In this document: positions 61,501 to 64,000 of the stretch, in pieces
Numbering within the stretch: position 1 is the stretch's first letter
Layout: every line of letters starts with the position of its first letter
Assembly (NCBI RefSeq): GCF_008831285.2
Contig: NC_045139.1
Span: forward strand, 25,708,412 to 25,772,411
Source: Nymphaea colorata
Taxonomy: Eukaryota > Streptophyta > Magnoliopsida > Nymphaeales > Nymphaeaceae
DNA: 64,000 nucleotides
Direction of reading: 5' to 3'
Position numbers and translations under genes: made by a program
Notes under the pieces: generated by a model
The model's input: the letters and a program-made list of their open reading frames with translations, nothing else
Told to the model about the DNA's origin: nothing
Database searches by the model: none

Positions 61501-63432
61501 TTTAATCCCTTTACCTCTTTTACTTCTATCTAGGTAAGCACGAAGCTGAGAAACACAAGCATCGTCTTCAAGAGGCAAAGGAATATGCTGAATCAATTGC
61601 TAGGATCACCCCAGAACTTGCTACAGCTTTTCTTGAGGTGCTTCACTGATGTTTCAATTACCCCTAAGTTTCTTGATGTCTGTAAAACGTAGTCTGAGAA
61701 GTTTATGTAAATCAAATAAAATATCTGATGACTTGCTTTATTTTATCTCTTTTATCTTTATAAGTTTGAACCATCAGCTACATTCTATTCACCAAGCACT
61801 TGGGCTTGAACCTGGGTGAAGTATTTTGGGATGGAGAACTTAATATTTAATTGTCAAGGAATGTAGAAACCATCTTTCATTTAATTTTTATGAACATTCT
61901 TTGTTTATGTTTATGCCAATGACAATTTGGAGGAAATATTTTGAAAGATAGGCTTGGCGTTTGATTGTGTAGTGGAATGAAACCGATTTTTGTTTTGTTC
62001 TTATCTTATGAACATGCTAAGCTAGCTTATTTCCCATATAGCTCATGTACAAGATTAGGCTGGAATTGAGCTCTAACCAGACAATCAGGTTTAATTACCA
62101 GATCTCGTTCCTATTTGTTTCCTCTTGCATCTACATGCCCTTCAGACTGTTTAAATGTGAGGGCCCAATTGCTGGTTGGCCAGCTGTTTCTTGTGTTGAC
62201 CTTGGTGGAGGTTGTGCATTTGGATGACAAATGTAGATGAATAATTTGTTTCGAGGATAGTAACCATCATTGCTTTCTTGCTTAGTAATTGGTGTAAGGC
62301 TTCATGATGCTGATGGTGATGTTGCTTAGATAGATATCTCTGGACCTATGGGCTGTTGTCCTGTTTTACAAGCAAATGGGGTTGATGATGTTTGCGCTGT
62401 TTATGTGAATGTTTTTCAAGTTGAAACGTATGGTTTTAGCTCAAGGTTTGCACAATCAAAATCGACTGACTCATGTATTTAAACATCAATGAAATAAAAC
62501 GAGGCTAGAAAGCTAGTTATAGCTAAGATTTTTGAATCTTCATAAGTGATCTGGTTTTTATCAACACATCTGGCCTCTTGACCCAGGCAGGTTTTTTCTG
62601 TATCTAGATGATCAGTTTTTCTATCTGGTCAGAAGTTTGATTCAAACATAAAGGTCTGAAAGAGTTTCTCTAGTTTCCTGCAAATGCATGGACAGTGGTG
62701 AACCTGGCCATGTTTGTATATGTACCTAGAAGTGGGTACCTTATTATCTTCTTGCATCTGTGCACATGTTCTCTTGGAGAGCAGGTTATTTCTCATGTTT
62801 CTATTATTTTTCACTGCAGATGCCTACAACTGTTGAGGAACTAGAAGCTGCTATCCAAGATACTGTATCTCATGCAAATTCTATTCTTTTACTCAACCAA
62901 AATGTTCTTGAGGAATATGAGCATCGTCAACATCAGGTAACCCAAATTTCCTTTTTTTTCAGCAATGCAGTAGCAGCTTCTCATATGCTTTGTGGTATTT
63001 ATGCAGATTGATAACCTTCTTAAGAAACTGGAAAATGATTGCAAAGAAGTTGGTAAATGTTTGGCAGAAGTAAACACTCTCAAGGTGGGGTTTATGCATC
63101 AATATCATAGTTCAAGTTTTTGCCAATGCCTTCCATTACCTTGTCATTGACTAAGGTCAAAAGTATCTCTAAAGTTTATCAATTGGATAAAACAATTTTG
63201 CAGGATGCTTGGCTTCCAACACTAAGGGATCTAGTAGATAAAATTAATGGAACTTTCAGTTGCAATTTTCAAGAGATGGCTGTAGCAGGAGAAGTCTCAC
63301 TTGGTAGTTAAATATTTGATAAAAAATATACACATGAAATTCATATATACTCTTTAATTTTAATTTTCCTTATGCAGATGAGCATGACAAGGATTTTGAT
63401 AAGTACGGAATACTTATAAAAGTCAAATTTAG
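1..63432 (+). CDS. SMC5: SMC5, structural maintenance of chromosomes protein 5 (24 exons, both ends outside the window)
   Basis: SMC5 pairs with SMC6 through its hinge and binds NSE subunits to form a nuclear ATP-driven complex used in recombinational DNA repair and chromosome segregation. Seen here: an N-terminal head with Walker [10 protein letters not shown], a long heptad-rich coiled coil, a hinge (about window residues 440-610), the return coiled coil, and the start of the C-terminal head ([14 protein letters not shown], then [13 protein letters not shown]). Joining the exons gives about 915 codons. Plant SMC5 is about 1050 residues, so roughly a dozen N-terminal residues and the last 120 or so (signature motif and Walker B) are missing because the window ends, not through damage. 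Every junction follows GT/AG and keeps frame. No stop interrupts the joined exons. Long introns 3, 6, 11, 18 and 19 are filled with transposons. The family assignment is firm; the exact first base of exon 1 is not visible. Confidence 0.96.
293..446 (+). CDS. SMC5: SMC5 exon 2
   Basis: Follows the acceptor TTTTGTAG. It codes [20 protein letters not shown], then IKISLRG, and ends ...DWQING in phase 1 before GTATTT. This is the conserved N-lobe of the ATPase head, after the P-loop helix. Confidence 0.95.
447..2892 (+). other. SMC5 intron 2, no gene seen
   Basis: 2.4 kb of AT-rich intron between exons 2 and 3. The only structured feature I can support is the CA/TA microsatellite near 1322-1378. 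Short open frames here show no family motif. Confidence 0.8.
1322..1378. repeat. Compound (CA)n(TA)n microsatellite
   Basis: An uninterrupted CA run passes directly into an uninterrupted TA run. A second tract with the same layout lies in intron 6. Confidence 0.95.
2893..2966 (+). CDS. SMC5: SMC5 exon 3
   Basis: Acceptor TATTTGTAG. It completes a glycine split with exon 2, then codes [20 protein letters not shown] and NLTQ, ending before GTTTCT in phase 0. This matches the head-to-coil segment IIQKFNIQVNNLTQ of plant SMC5. Confidence 0.95.
3276..3327. repeat. 26 bp tandem duplication
   Basis: Two adjacent identical copies of a 26 bp unit beginning AAGGTGATCCATG, at 3276-3301 and 3302-3327. 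Intronic, with no coding role seen. Confidence 0.9.
3645..4374. mobile_element. Non-autonomous hAT-type element (MITE-like), 730 bp
   Basis: It starts CAATGTTAT and ends ATAACATTG. It is flanked by a perfect 8 bp target duplication GCTAGACA (3637-3644 and 4375-4382), the signature of hAT insertion. Both ends carry dense GTATCG/CGATAC subterminal repeats. The left end closely resembles the left end of the transposase-bearing element at 45496 (shared GGGCCGACCTATACGCCG). The interior is AT-rich, with no transposase. Confidence 0.9.
4383..5104. other. Intron 3 spacer, AT-rich
   Basis: AT-rich sequence with long A and T runs (4600-4830) between two hAT-type elements. Nothing codable or repeated is recognised. 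Confidence 0.7.
5105..5411. mobile_element. Short hAT-type relic related to the 3645 element
   Basis: It starts CAATGTTGTAAAAAGCGTAT and ends with GTATCG/CGATAC repeats and ACAACACTG, so imperfect terminal inverted repeats are visible. The subterminal motif matches the 3645 and 45496 elements. I found no convincing 8 bp target duplication, so the borders are approximate. Confidence 0.7.
5612..6398. mobile_element. Possible hAT-type MITE with GAGTCAA repeats
   Basis: The left end CAATGTTTTAAAAC and the right end GTTTTTAAACACTG form an imperfect inverted repeat. The interior has CCGAGTCAACCGAGTCAA motifs at the right and GTGACCCGGGCCGG at the left. A target duplication is not clear. The call rests on terminal symmetry alone. 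Confidence 0.5.
6289..6384. repeat. 48 bp tandem repeat, two copies
   Basis: Unit GTTAGAGGGCCGAGTCAA... repeats at 6289-6336 and 6337-6384 with a single visible difference. It lies within the putative MITE. Confidence 0.85.
6983..7132 (+). CDS. SMC5: SMC5 exon 4
   Basis: Acceptor CTCTGCAG. Codes [20 protein letters not shown], then [20 protein letters not shown] and [10 protein letters not shown], ending before GTGAGG in phase 0. This is the Q-loop/DRV region, where the head passes into the coiled coil. Confidence 0.96.
7251..7355 (+). CDS. SMC5: SMC5 exon 5 (coiled coil)
   Basis: Acceptor TTCTTCAG. Codes [20 protein letters not shown], then [15 protein letters not shown], ending before GTCAGT in phase 0. 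Start of the N-terminal coiled coil. Confidence 0.96.
7430..7575 (+). CDS. SMC5: SMC5 exon 6 (coiled coil)
   Basis: Acceptor AATTGCAG. Codes [20 protein letters not shown], then [20 protein letters not shown] and LNDLMKPIE. It ends in phase 2 at GTATTT, and the split Glu is finished by exon 7, 6 kb away. [15 protein letters not shown] is a hallmark plant SMC5 stretch. Confidence 0.95.
7576..8789. other. Intron 6, upstream part
   Basis: Unannotated intron sequence with a CA/TA microsatellite. From about 8500 it becomes GC-richer with TGTCGAC and GGGTGCA motifs, probably old transposon sequence or the 5' part of the following LINE. No gene seen. Confidence 0.6.
7871..7968. repeat. Compound (CA)n(TA)n microsatellite
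   Basis: A long CA run, broken once near its start (ATGCACGCATGCA), passes directly into a TA run. Same architecture as the tract at 1322. Confidence 0.95.
8812..9546 (+). pseudogene. LINE ORF2 endonuclease domain
   Basis: An open stretch of 244 codons starts [13 protein letters not shown] just after the first Met and carries the APE-type endonuclease motifs [15 protein letters not shown] and TTFDHNPLL. In intact plant LINEs this domain nicks target DNA to prime reverse transcription. The frame stops after DSHRP, and the following linker continues in another frame, so the polyprotein is broken. Confidence 0.88.
9985..11360 (+). pseudogene. LINE ORF2 reverse transcriptase, fragmented
   Basis: Pieces of the RT domain lie in different frames: [18 protein letters not shown] and [14 protein letters not shown] (9985-10506), a segment reading [10 protein letters not shown] (about 10750), and the catalytic FADDILLF (about 10890). 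Stops and frameshifts separate them. The product cannot be made as one chain. Confidence 0.85.
12025..12994 (+). pseudogene. LINE ORF2 C-terminal region with an AT-rich insertion
   Basis: [20 protein letters not shown] (from 12025) is the C-terminal zinc-binding segment typical of plant LINE ORF2. The homologous frame resumes at about 12533 with [13 protein letters not shown]. Between them, about 12165-12530, is AT-rich sequence with GCGTATTATACGC-type palindromes that I take to be an insertion. Confidence 0.65.
13617..13728 (+). CDS. SMC5: SMC5 exon 7 (coiled coil)
   Basis: Acceptor TTTTATAG. Completes the split Glu, then codes [37 protein letters not shown], ending at GTAAGT in phase 0. 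Aligns with KAETDSKCKKVKNLMDANGR of plant SMC5. Confidence 0.93.
14128..14283 (+). CDS. SMC5: SMC5 exon 8 (coiled coil)
   Basis: Acceptor TTTTGGTAG. Codes [40 protein letters not shown] and [12 protein letters not shown], ending before GTACGT in phase 0. Charged heptad-like coil. Confidence 0.93.
14284..15684. other. SMC5 intron 8, no gene seen
   Basis: 1.4 kb intron with no recognised repeat, transposon end or coding motif. Confidence 0.75.
15685..15806 (+). CDS. SMC5: SMC5 exon 9 (coiled coil)
   Basis: The acceptor is TTAAGCAG. Using the upstream TTGCAG instead would put an in-frame TAA in the exon, so the downstream AG is chosen. Codes [20 protein letters not shown], then [20 protein letters not shown], ending in phase 2 before GTTGTG. 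The donor is weak but keeps frame. Confidence 0.9.
15909..16053 (+). CDS. SMC5: SMC5 exon 10 (coil to hinge)
   Basis: Acceptor GTTTCAAG. Codes [40 protein letters not shown] and VYGPVLLE, ending before [16 protein letters not shown] opens the hinge domain, through which SMC5 binds SMC6. Confidence 0.95.
16152..16217 (+). CDS. SMC5: SMC5 exon 11 (hinge)
   Basis: Acceptor TTCTCCAG. Codes [22 protein letters not shown], 22 codons, ending before GTAGGC in phase 0. The next exon lies 22.3 kb downstream. Confidence 0.95.
16218..17247. other. Intron 11 start and degraded repeat sequence
   Basis: Ordinary intron to about 16640. Then sequence ending in a GA-rich stretch (17130-17210) and TCTCATACCATG, which on the - strand reads as a decayed methionine-tRNA primer-binding site next to an LTR. 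This is probably the leader of a - strand Copia relic; nothing codes. Confidence 0.55.
17248..17440 (-). mobile_element. Relic Copia LTR (- strand)
   Basis: Starts TGTTACGCAAG beside the decayed primer-binding site and contains a CCTAATCC...GGATTAGGG pair like the LTRs at 45320 and 50989. The right border is uncertain because AT-rich and GA-rich simple repeats follow. Confidence 0.5.
17441..17538. repeat. AT-rich simple repeat followed by (GA)n
   Basis: Imperfect TA/TATT run (about 17446-17505) followed by an uninterrupted GA run near 17518-17535. Confidence 0.85.
17569..17797 (+). repeat. 5' LTR of an old + strand Copia element
   Basis: Starts TGTTGACGTATG and ends TGTTTCTACA. It is followed directly by TGGTATCAGAGC (17798-17809), the initiator-methionine-tRNA primer-binding site typical of Copia. 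Related to, but clearly diverged from, the LTR at 24515. Confidence 0.85.
17798..17809 (+). promoter_or_regulatory. Copia primer-binding site (tRNA-iMet)
   Basis: TGGTATCAGAGC immediately after the LTR. In intact elements it pairs with the 3' end of initiator tRNA to prime minus-strand DNA. Confidence 0.9.
18722..19782 (+). pseudogene. Old Copia gag and start of protease, six in-frame stops
   Basis: One continuous frame from ATG 18722 shows gag homology ([39 protein letters not shown]), a CCHC zinc knuckle ([14 protein letters not shown]) and the start of the protease WIVDSG. It has no frameshift but stops at 18800 TAG, 19058 TAG, 19175 TGA, 19472 TGA, 19529 TGA and 19685 TAG. The frame ends abruptly at the protease active site, where it runs into a truncated LTR of a second element at about 19780. 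The 17810-18721 leader is C-rich and non-homologous. Confidence 0.88.
19780..19939 (+). repeat. Truncated 5' LTR of the second + strand Copia
   Basis: Matches 24631-24792, the 3' part of the downstream LTR (starts TGGTGTAATTGTTGATTAAG, ends GTTTCTACA). The first 116 bp or so of the LTR is absent. The cut end abuts the old element at TGACAG/TGG. Followed directly by TGGTATCAGAGC (19940-19951). Confidence 0.88.
19995..20165 (+). repeat. GCC-rich tandem repeat in the Copia leader
   Basis: Imperfect repetition of a roughly 15-30 bp unit based on GCCGCCGTCCAGCGC between the primer-binding site and gag. It is GC-rich compared with its surroundings. Confidence 0.85.
20219..21650 (+). pseudogene. 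Copia gag-protease region (second + strand element)
   Basis: Starts at ATG 20219 ([13 protein letters not shown]). Gag core: [15 protein letters not shown], and [23 protein letters not shown] knuckle: [14 protein letters not shown]. Protease active site: [16 protein letters not shown] at 20459-20461 stops the chain early in gag, and the frame is lost near 21650 just before the integrase zinc domain. Compared with related elements the TAG sits where Gln is expected. Confidence 0.9.
21649..22821 (+). pseudogene. Copia integrase
   Basis: Zinc-binding HHCC domain ([18 protein letters not shown]), then the DDE catalytic core ([26 protein letters not shown]) and the chromodomain-less Copia C-terminus. 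In an intact element it joins cDNA into the genome. The frame is closed at about 22805-22821 by a shift before reverse transcriptase. Confidence 0.92.
22805..24520 (+). pseudogene. Copia reverse transcriptase and RNase H
   Basis: [42 protein letters not shown], and catalytic YVDDMIVTS. An in-frame TAG after TDCH (23945-23947), where Trp is usual, separates RT from RNase H. RNase [40 protein letters not shown]. The terminal TAA (24518-24520) overlaps the start of the 3' LTR (24515). Confidence 0.93.
24515..24792 (+). repeat. 3' LTR of the second + strand Copia
   Basis: 278 bp, starts TGTTAACATATCG after the purine-rich GAGGGGGAG and ends GTTTCTACA. It shares its last 160 bp or so with 19780-19939. 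It contains a GGGTCTGGATATAGACCC inverted repeat. Confidence 0.9.
24793..25967 (-). pseudogene. Old - strand Copia, RT portion (left part of a split element)
   Basis: On the - strand it reads decayed Copia RT and linker: [59 protein letters not shown]. It parallels 28508-29700 of the young element at 27510, with many more stops. Its integrase, protease and gag continue at 34510 after an 8.5 kb insertion. Its RNase H end and 3' LTR are missing to the left. Confidence 0.88.
27510..27960 (-). repeat. 3' LTR of the young Copia
   Basis: 451 bp on the left side of the element. Contains a 64 bp hairpin (27695-27758) and a long AAAAG/AAAAT purine tract on the + strand (27768-27900). Confidence 0.95.
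27975..30671 (-). pseudogene. Young Copia integrase, reverse transcriptase and RNase H
   Basis: A single open frame of 887 codons from about 30638 downward. Integrase core: [48 protein letters not shown] and YVDDMIITG. RNase [42 protein letters not shown]. It ends ...DKLSVLAP next to the polypurine tract. The frame is continuous with gag-protease except for a TGA at 30672-30674, where the older relative at 35500 has Trp. The catalytic motifs look intact. Confidence 0.95.
30672..32263 (-). pseudogene. Young Copia gag and protease
   Basis: Gag reads from a Met near 32240 ([11 protein letters not shown]) but loses frame near 32190. The older relative has about 17 extra bases there, so a small deletion is inferred. 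The main gag frame then runs [15 protein letters not shown] to [11 protein letters not shown], a TGA at 31749-31751, and on through zinc knuckle [14 protein letters not shown] and protease [14 protein letters not shown] Gln/Gly-rich linker with YSQGGQ repeats lies after the knuckle. These breaks would prevent a full gag-pol chain. Confidence 0.9.
32459..32471 (-). promoter_or_regulatory. Primer-binding site of the young Copia (tRNA-iMet)
   Basis: The - strand reads TGGTATCAGAGCC directly beside the 5' LTR end. Confidence 0.92.
32472..32922 (-). repeat. 5' LTR of the young Copia
   Basis: 451 bp, differing from the left LTR at three positions. Immediately followed (- strand) by the primer-binding site at 32459-32471. 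Confidence 0.95.
34510..37369 (-). pseudogene. Old - strand Copia, gag-protease-integrase portion (right part of the split element)
   Basis: Decayed frames on the - strand: integrase C-part ([19 protein letters not shown], 34917-34515), pre-integrase zinc region ([18 protein letters not shown], 35515-35318), protease ([13 protein letters not shown], near 35900), zinc knuckle ([14 protein letters not shown], near 36190) and gag up to about 37050. The frame is broken in many places. Integrase resumes exactly after the ATGAT duplication, matching the stretch cut off at 25967. Confidence 0.9.
37370..37646 (-). repeat. 5' LTR of the old - strand Copia
   Basis: Alignable by eye with the young LTR (GGCACTAAGGCCA, TTTGTACAAG, CCTATTTCGTAACA) but shorter and diverged. 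The primer-binding site beside it is decayed (TGGTTCTAATTTGACG on the + strand). Confidence 0.8.
37647..38550. other. Intron 11, 3' end, no gene seen
   Basis: About 0.9 kb of intron leading to the polypyrimidine tract and CCCTTTACAG acceptor of exon 12. No repeat recognised. Confidence 0.75.
38551..38679 (+). CDS. SMC5: SMC5 exon 12 (hinge)
   Basis: Acceptor CCCTTTACAG. Codes [43 protein letters not shown], ending before GTGCTC in phase 0. Matches plant SMC5 SFITQDPEDRDLLVKNLK and continues the hinge frame from exon 11 without a gap. Confidence 0.96.
38780..38878 (+). CDS. SMC5: SMC5 exon 13 (hinge)
   Basis: Acceptor TTGGCAG. Codes [33 protein letters not shown], ending at GTAAGT in phase 0. 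Confidence 0.96.
39063..39228 (+). CDS. SMC5: SMC5 exon 14 (hinge)
   Basis: Acceptor ACAAACAG. Codes [55 protein letters not shown], ending in phase 1 at GTACTT. The WTP.NHYRW..SRYGGH block is strongly conserved in plant SMC5. Confidence 0.96.
39320..39465 (+). CDS. SMC5: SMC5 exon 15 (C-terminal coiled coil)
   Basis: Acceptor TTTTGAAG. Completes a split Asn, then [48 protein letters not shown], ending before GTATCA in phase 0. Confidence 0.95.
39550..39613 (+). CDS. SMC5: SMC5 exon 16 (coiled coil)
   Basis: Acceptor CTTTTCAG. Codes [21 protein letters not shown] plus one base, ending at GTAAAA. LEKKKRR matches plant SMC5. Confidence 0.95.
39665..40016 (+). mobile_element. Solo LTR, 352 bp, in intron 16
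   Basis: Starts TGATAAGATG and ends AATCTAACA (TG...CA). Flanked by 5 bp duplication ATGTC (39660-39664, 40017-40021). Contains CTATATAAATGGG (39890s), a plausible TATA box, followed by C/T-rich sequence. No internal retroelement sequence remains, as expected after LTR-LTR recombination. It makes up most of the 521 bp intron and ends about 120 bp before exon 17. Confidence 0.85.
39780..39840. repeat. About 30 bp tandem repeat inside the solo LTR
   Basis: GTGTTGCTTCACTCTAGGCT occurs twice in adjacent units, with a third partial GTTATTGTG/TCTAG-type unit beside them. Confidence 0.75.
40135..40259 (+). CDS. SMC5: SMC5 exon 17 (coiled coil)
   Basis: Acceptor TATTGTAG. Completes a split Asp, then [41 protein letters not shown], ending before GTTGGA in phase 0. 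Confidence 0.95.
40428..40505 (+). CDS. SMC5: SMC5 exon 18 (coiled coil)
   Basis: Acceptor TTTTACAG. Codes [26 protein letters not shown], ending before GTTAGA in phase 0. Exon 19 is 11.9 kb downstream. Confidence 0.95.
41828..42305. repeat. 239 bp tandem duplication
   Basis: 41828-42066 and 42067-42305 read as identical by eye, starting GAGACCAGTGGCAATCAAGG. Copies 1 and 3 of the host element have a single unit, so the duplication is local and recent. Confidence 0.92.
43918..43982. repeat. (GCC)n tract
   Basis: GCC/GTC triplet run following a GA-rich stretch, within copy 2 of the 3 kb element. It would code poly-Ala/Arg in some frames but has no gene context. Confidence 0.93.
44172..45319. 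other. Intron 18 spacer, no gene seen
   Basis: About 1.15 kb between two retroelements. No domain, repeat or element end recognised. Confidence 0.7.
45496..48970 (-). mobile_element. hAT transposon, 3475 bp, with transposase gene
   Basis: Ends CAATGTTATC / ATAACATTG are flanked by a perfect 8 bp duplication CTCTAAAC (45488-45495, 48971-48978). Subterminal zones (about 45515-45590 and 48800-48960) are packed with GTATCG/CGATAC motifs, likely transposase binding sites. It carries one transposase gene on the - strand. It is the likely parent type of the small elements in SMC5 intron 3. Inserted in the LTR of a - strand Copia, so it is younger than that element. Confidence 0.95.
45949..48470 (-). 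pseudogene. hAT transposase, four exons, two frame lesions
   Basis: Cuts and pastes the element. Exon A (48470-48325) is a BED zinc finger: [19 protein letters not shown]. Exon B (48324-46617) holds an acidic linker, a DUF659-type domain ([51 protein letters not shown]) and the RNase H-like core. It ends at donor GTATTG. Exon C (46511-46300) is the C-terminal hAT dimerisation domain ([20 protein letters not shown]). Exon D (46219-45949) is an acidic tail ending NEENEDDEE. Lesions: the BED frame is shifted by one base against exon B at about 48320, and a 7 bp tandem duplication at 46445-46458 shifts frame just before the dimerisation domain. Function is therefore doubtful. Confidence 0.92.
49000..50159 (-). 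pseudogene. Copia RNase H and RT fragment
   Basis: On the - strand: [40 protein letters not shown] and [20 protein letters not shown] (49611-49261), with the RNase H tail to 49000. RT fragments (YVDD-side sequence) are seen decayed between 49612 and 50159. Gag, protease and integrase are missing. Confidence 0.85.
50160..50542. repeat. GC-rich inverted-repeat element
   Basis: GGGCCGGGCCAGGCCC-type blocks around an AT-rich core (50225-50335), followed by a near-perfect inverted repeat (arms about 50388-50464 and 50466-50542). The arms contain CAGTAGAGATATATTTCACT and its reverse complement. Probably a MITE plus an inverted duplication. Confidence 0.75.
50543..50988 (-). other. Leader region of the deleted Copia, non-coding
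   Basis: Sequence between the inverted repeat and the right LTR. No domain recognised. The primer-binding site beside the LTR is degraded (- strand TGGTATAAAAAACGAG). Confidence 0.55.
51188..52431. other. Intron 18, 3' part, no gene seen
   Basis: About 1.2 kb of intron with no recognised transposon end or domain before the acceptor of exon 19. Confidence 0.7.
52432..52504 (+). CDS. SMC5: SMC5 exon 19 (coiled coil)
   Basis: Acceptor ATGATTAAG. Codes [24 protein letters not shown] plus one base, ending at GTAAGT. Completed across a 9 kb intron by exon 20 to give ...EYCKHEAEKH, matching EYCKKEVEGK of plant SMC5. Confidence 0.93.
53304..54454. mobile_element. hAT-like non-autonomous element carrying a host gene fragment (Pack-type)
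   Basis: Ends TAGGGCTGCACACGAG and CTCGTTGTGCAGCCCTA are inverted repeats. Flanked by an 8 bp duplication GTTCGAGC / GTTAGAGC (one mismatch). GAGCTCGAG/CTCGACTCG subterminal repeats at both ends. 1151 bp with no transposase. The inside is GC-rich, unlike its surroundings, and includes a PDS5-like start region on the - strand. Inserted in the LTR of the Copia relic. Confidence 0.88.
53598..53687 (-). pseudogene. Captured 5' coding fragment of a PDS5-like cohesin cofactor gene
   Basis: From an ATG at 53687 the - strand reads [19 protein letters not shown] and then PPAELDEL within 30 codons. This resembles the N-terminus of plant PDS5-type proteins (K.LEEQL.EAG..L..PPSS.DELL), which regulate cohesin on chromosomes. 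After this the similarity stops and the sequence is unrelated. The GC-rich stretch just upstream (to about 53790) may be the captured 5' leader. Recognition rests on about 30 residues from memory of the family, so it needs a search. Confidence 0.65.
54645..54656 (+). promoter_or_regulatory. Copia primer-binding site (tRNA-iMet)
   Basis: TGGTATCAGAGC directly after the 5' LTR end CTGCAACA. Confidence 0.9.
55020..55740 (+). pseudogene. Copia RNase H fragment, interrupted by a solo LTR
   Basis: [20 protein letters not shown], a TGA in place of Trp after GGNLIS, then [20 protein letters not shown] and [20 protein letters not shown]. The frame resumes after the inserted solo LTR with a decayed C-terminal tail and TTGAAGGGGAG leading into the 3' LTR. 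Confidence 0.88.
55343..55563 (+). mobile_element. Solo LTR of a related short-LTR Copia, 221 bp
   Basis: Starts TGTTAAAGAGTGTTTC, ends ATTCAACA. Flanked by 5 bp duplication CACAT (55338-55342, 55564-55568). Similar in layout to the surrounding element's own LTRs, including AATCTCTTTTAA and a CT microsatellite, but clearly diverged. Confidence 0.88.
57990..58680. repeat. GA-rich purine tract of copy 3
   Basis: About 0.7 kb dominated by GAGAGA/GGGAGA on the + strand. Copies 1 and 2 have the same zone (about 34070-34420 and 43690-43910) but shorter. Confidence 0.85.
58876..61533. other. Intron 19, 3' part, no gene seen
   Basis: 2.7 kb of AT-rich intron. A CCTAGGCAGCGCCTGGGCGC motif at about 59527, of the type seen at the ends of plant DNA transposons, and GGGTGCGGGTGCGGATGCG (about 60583) suggest old element fragments. 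I could not define their borders. Confidence 0.6.
61534..61637 (+). CDS. SMC5: SMC5 exon 20 (end of coiled coil)
   Basis: Acceptor TTCTATCTAG. Completes a split Cys, then [34 protein letters not shown], ending before GTGCTT in phase 0. ITPEL is conserved in plant SMC5. Confidence 0.95.
61638..62819. other. SMC5 intron 20, no gene seen
   Basis: 1.2 kb of ordinary AT-rich intron. No element ends found. Confidence 0.75.
62820..62936 (+). CDS. SMC5: SMC5 exon 21
   Basis: Acceptor TTTTCACTGCAG. Codes [39 protein letters not shown], ending before GTAACC in phase 0. Nearly identical in pattern to plant SMC5 [14 protein letters not shown]. Confidence 0.97.
63007..63084 (+). CDS. SMC5: SMC5 exon 22
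   Basis: Acceptor TTTATGCAG. Codes [26 protein letters not shown], ending before GTGGGG in phase 0. Confidence 0.94.
63204..63303 (+). CDS. SMC5: SMC5 exon 23 (C-terminal head lobe begins)
   Basis: Acceptor AATTTTGCAG. Codes [33 protein letters not shown] plus one base, ending at [17 protein letters not shown] is a signature of plant SMC5 at the return to the ATPase head. Confidence 0.97.
63378..63432 (+). CDS. SMC5: SMC5 exon 24
   Basis: Acceptor TTATGCAG. Completes a split Asp, then [17 protein letters not shown] plus two bases, ending at GTGAGC in phase 2. The next exon (LSSHHQSGGERSVST-type signature motif in plant SMC5) is not found before 64000. Confidence 0.95.
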
Positions 63433-64000
63433 GTGAGCAATGATATTGCACATTTGGTTAGTTTTGAAACATTGCATCAGGGGACATTTTTGTTGCTTCT
63501 TTTTCCGGACAGACTTTTTATATTCTGTTTTATCGGATATTGACATATTTCTCCTTTTATCTCTTTCTTTGTTAATATGATGACAATCATGTTTAAGATC
63601 GAGTTTACTCGATATCAATTGATCTACCTAATACATCAATAACCATCGTTTGGTATATTTGGTTAGAAATATTGATCGAGATATGCTTTAAAATATAGAT
63701 TTTAGAGAGCTAGAAAATTTGATCTTCTGACATGTTCAACATGTGCTGGTTTTGCAATTTGTTGCAGTACGAACTCACTGTAGCAGGACCCAACTGTTTG
63801 TCGACTTGTTAGTCAAAAGGCAACTTGATGCATTGCAGCTACTGCTAAATCAAATGACAACCTTTTGCTAGACCTCAACTTTTCAACTGTTGCATAAAAC
63901 CCATGGAGGTTTCAGGCAAAATCATTTTCAATAGAACTATAGTCTATAATTGGTTCTTAAATGGCCGTTCCATGAAACTAGGTCTTAGTAACAAAGTAAA
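63433..64000 (+). other. SMC5 intron 24, runs off the window
   Basis: Starts GTGAGC. No acceptor followed by the expected SMC5 signature region is seen. A TTGTTGCAG near 63767 is followed by sequence without SMC5 homology. Confidence 0.75.

Overview
This is nuclear DNA of a flowering plant. One host gene spans the whole window on the + strand: SMC5, the core ATPase-arm subunit of the SMC5/6 chromosome-maintenance complex. I could place 24 exons by reading the protein frame through GT/AG splice junctions. They run from the Walker A head (nt 117-143) through the hinge to the start of the C-terminal head lobe (nt 63378-63432). About 915 codons are visible. The start codon lies just left of the window, and the ABC signature/Walker B end lies to its right. 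The exon frame is open throughout, so the gene looks functional despite a span of more than 63 kb. The species cannot be named from the sequence alone. The very large, transposon-filled introns point to a large-genome angiosperm.

Nearly everything else is transposon sequence inside SMC5 introns. Intron 2 is mostly unannotatable apart from a CA/TA microsatellite. Intron 3 holds small hAT-type elements rich in GTATCG/CGATAC motifs. Intron 6 holds a decayed L1-type LINE. Intron 11 (22 kb) holds a tandem/chimeric pair of + strand Copia elements, then an old - strand Copia split by a 3 kb TG...CA element, which is itself split by a young 5.4 kb Copia. Intron 16 holds a 352 bp solo LTR. Intron 18 (12 kb) holds a second copy of the 3 kb element, then a deleted Copia whose LTR carries a 3.5 kb hAT transposon with a nearly complete transposase gene. 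Intron 19 (9 kb) holds a third copy of the 3 kb element. Inside that copy is a short-LTR Copia relic, which carries both a solo LTR and a 1.15 kb hAT-like element that appears to contain the 5' end of a PDS5-type cohesin-cofactor gene.

Target-site duplications were found by eye for many insertions: GCTAGACA, CTCTAAAC, GTTCGAGC/GTTAGAGC, GCTTT, ATGAT, GTTTC, GTTAT, GAAGG, CACAT and ATGTC. They fix element borders to the base and give the order of insertion. The retroelement frames are damaged mostly by TAG/TGA nonsense changes of the kind produced by C-to-T transition. No CRISPR array, rRNA, tRNA or prokaryotic feature was seen.
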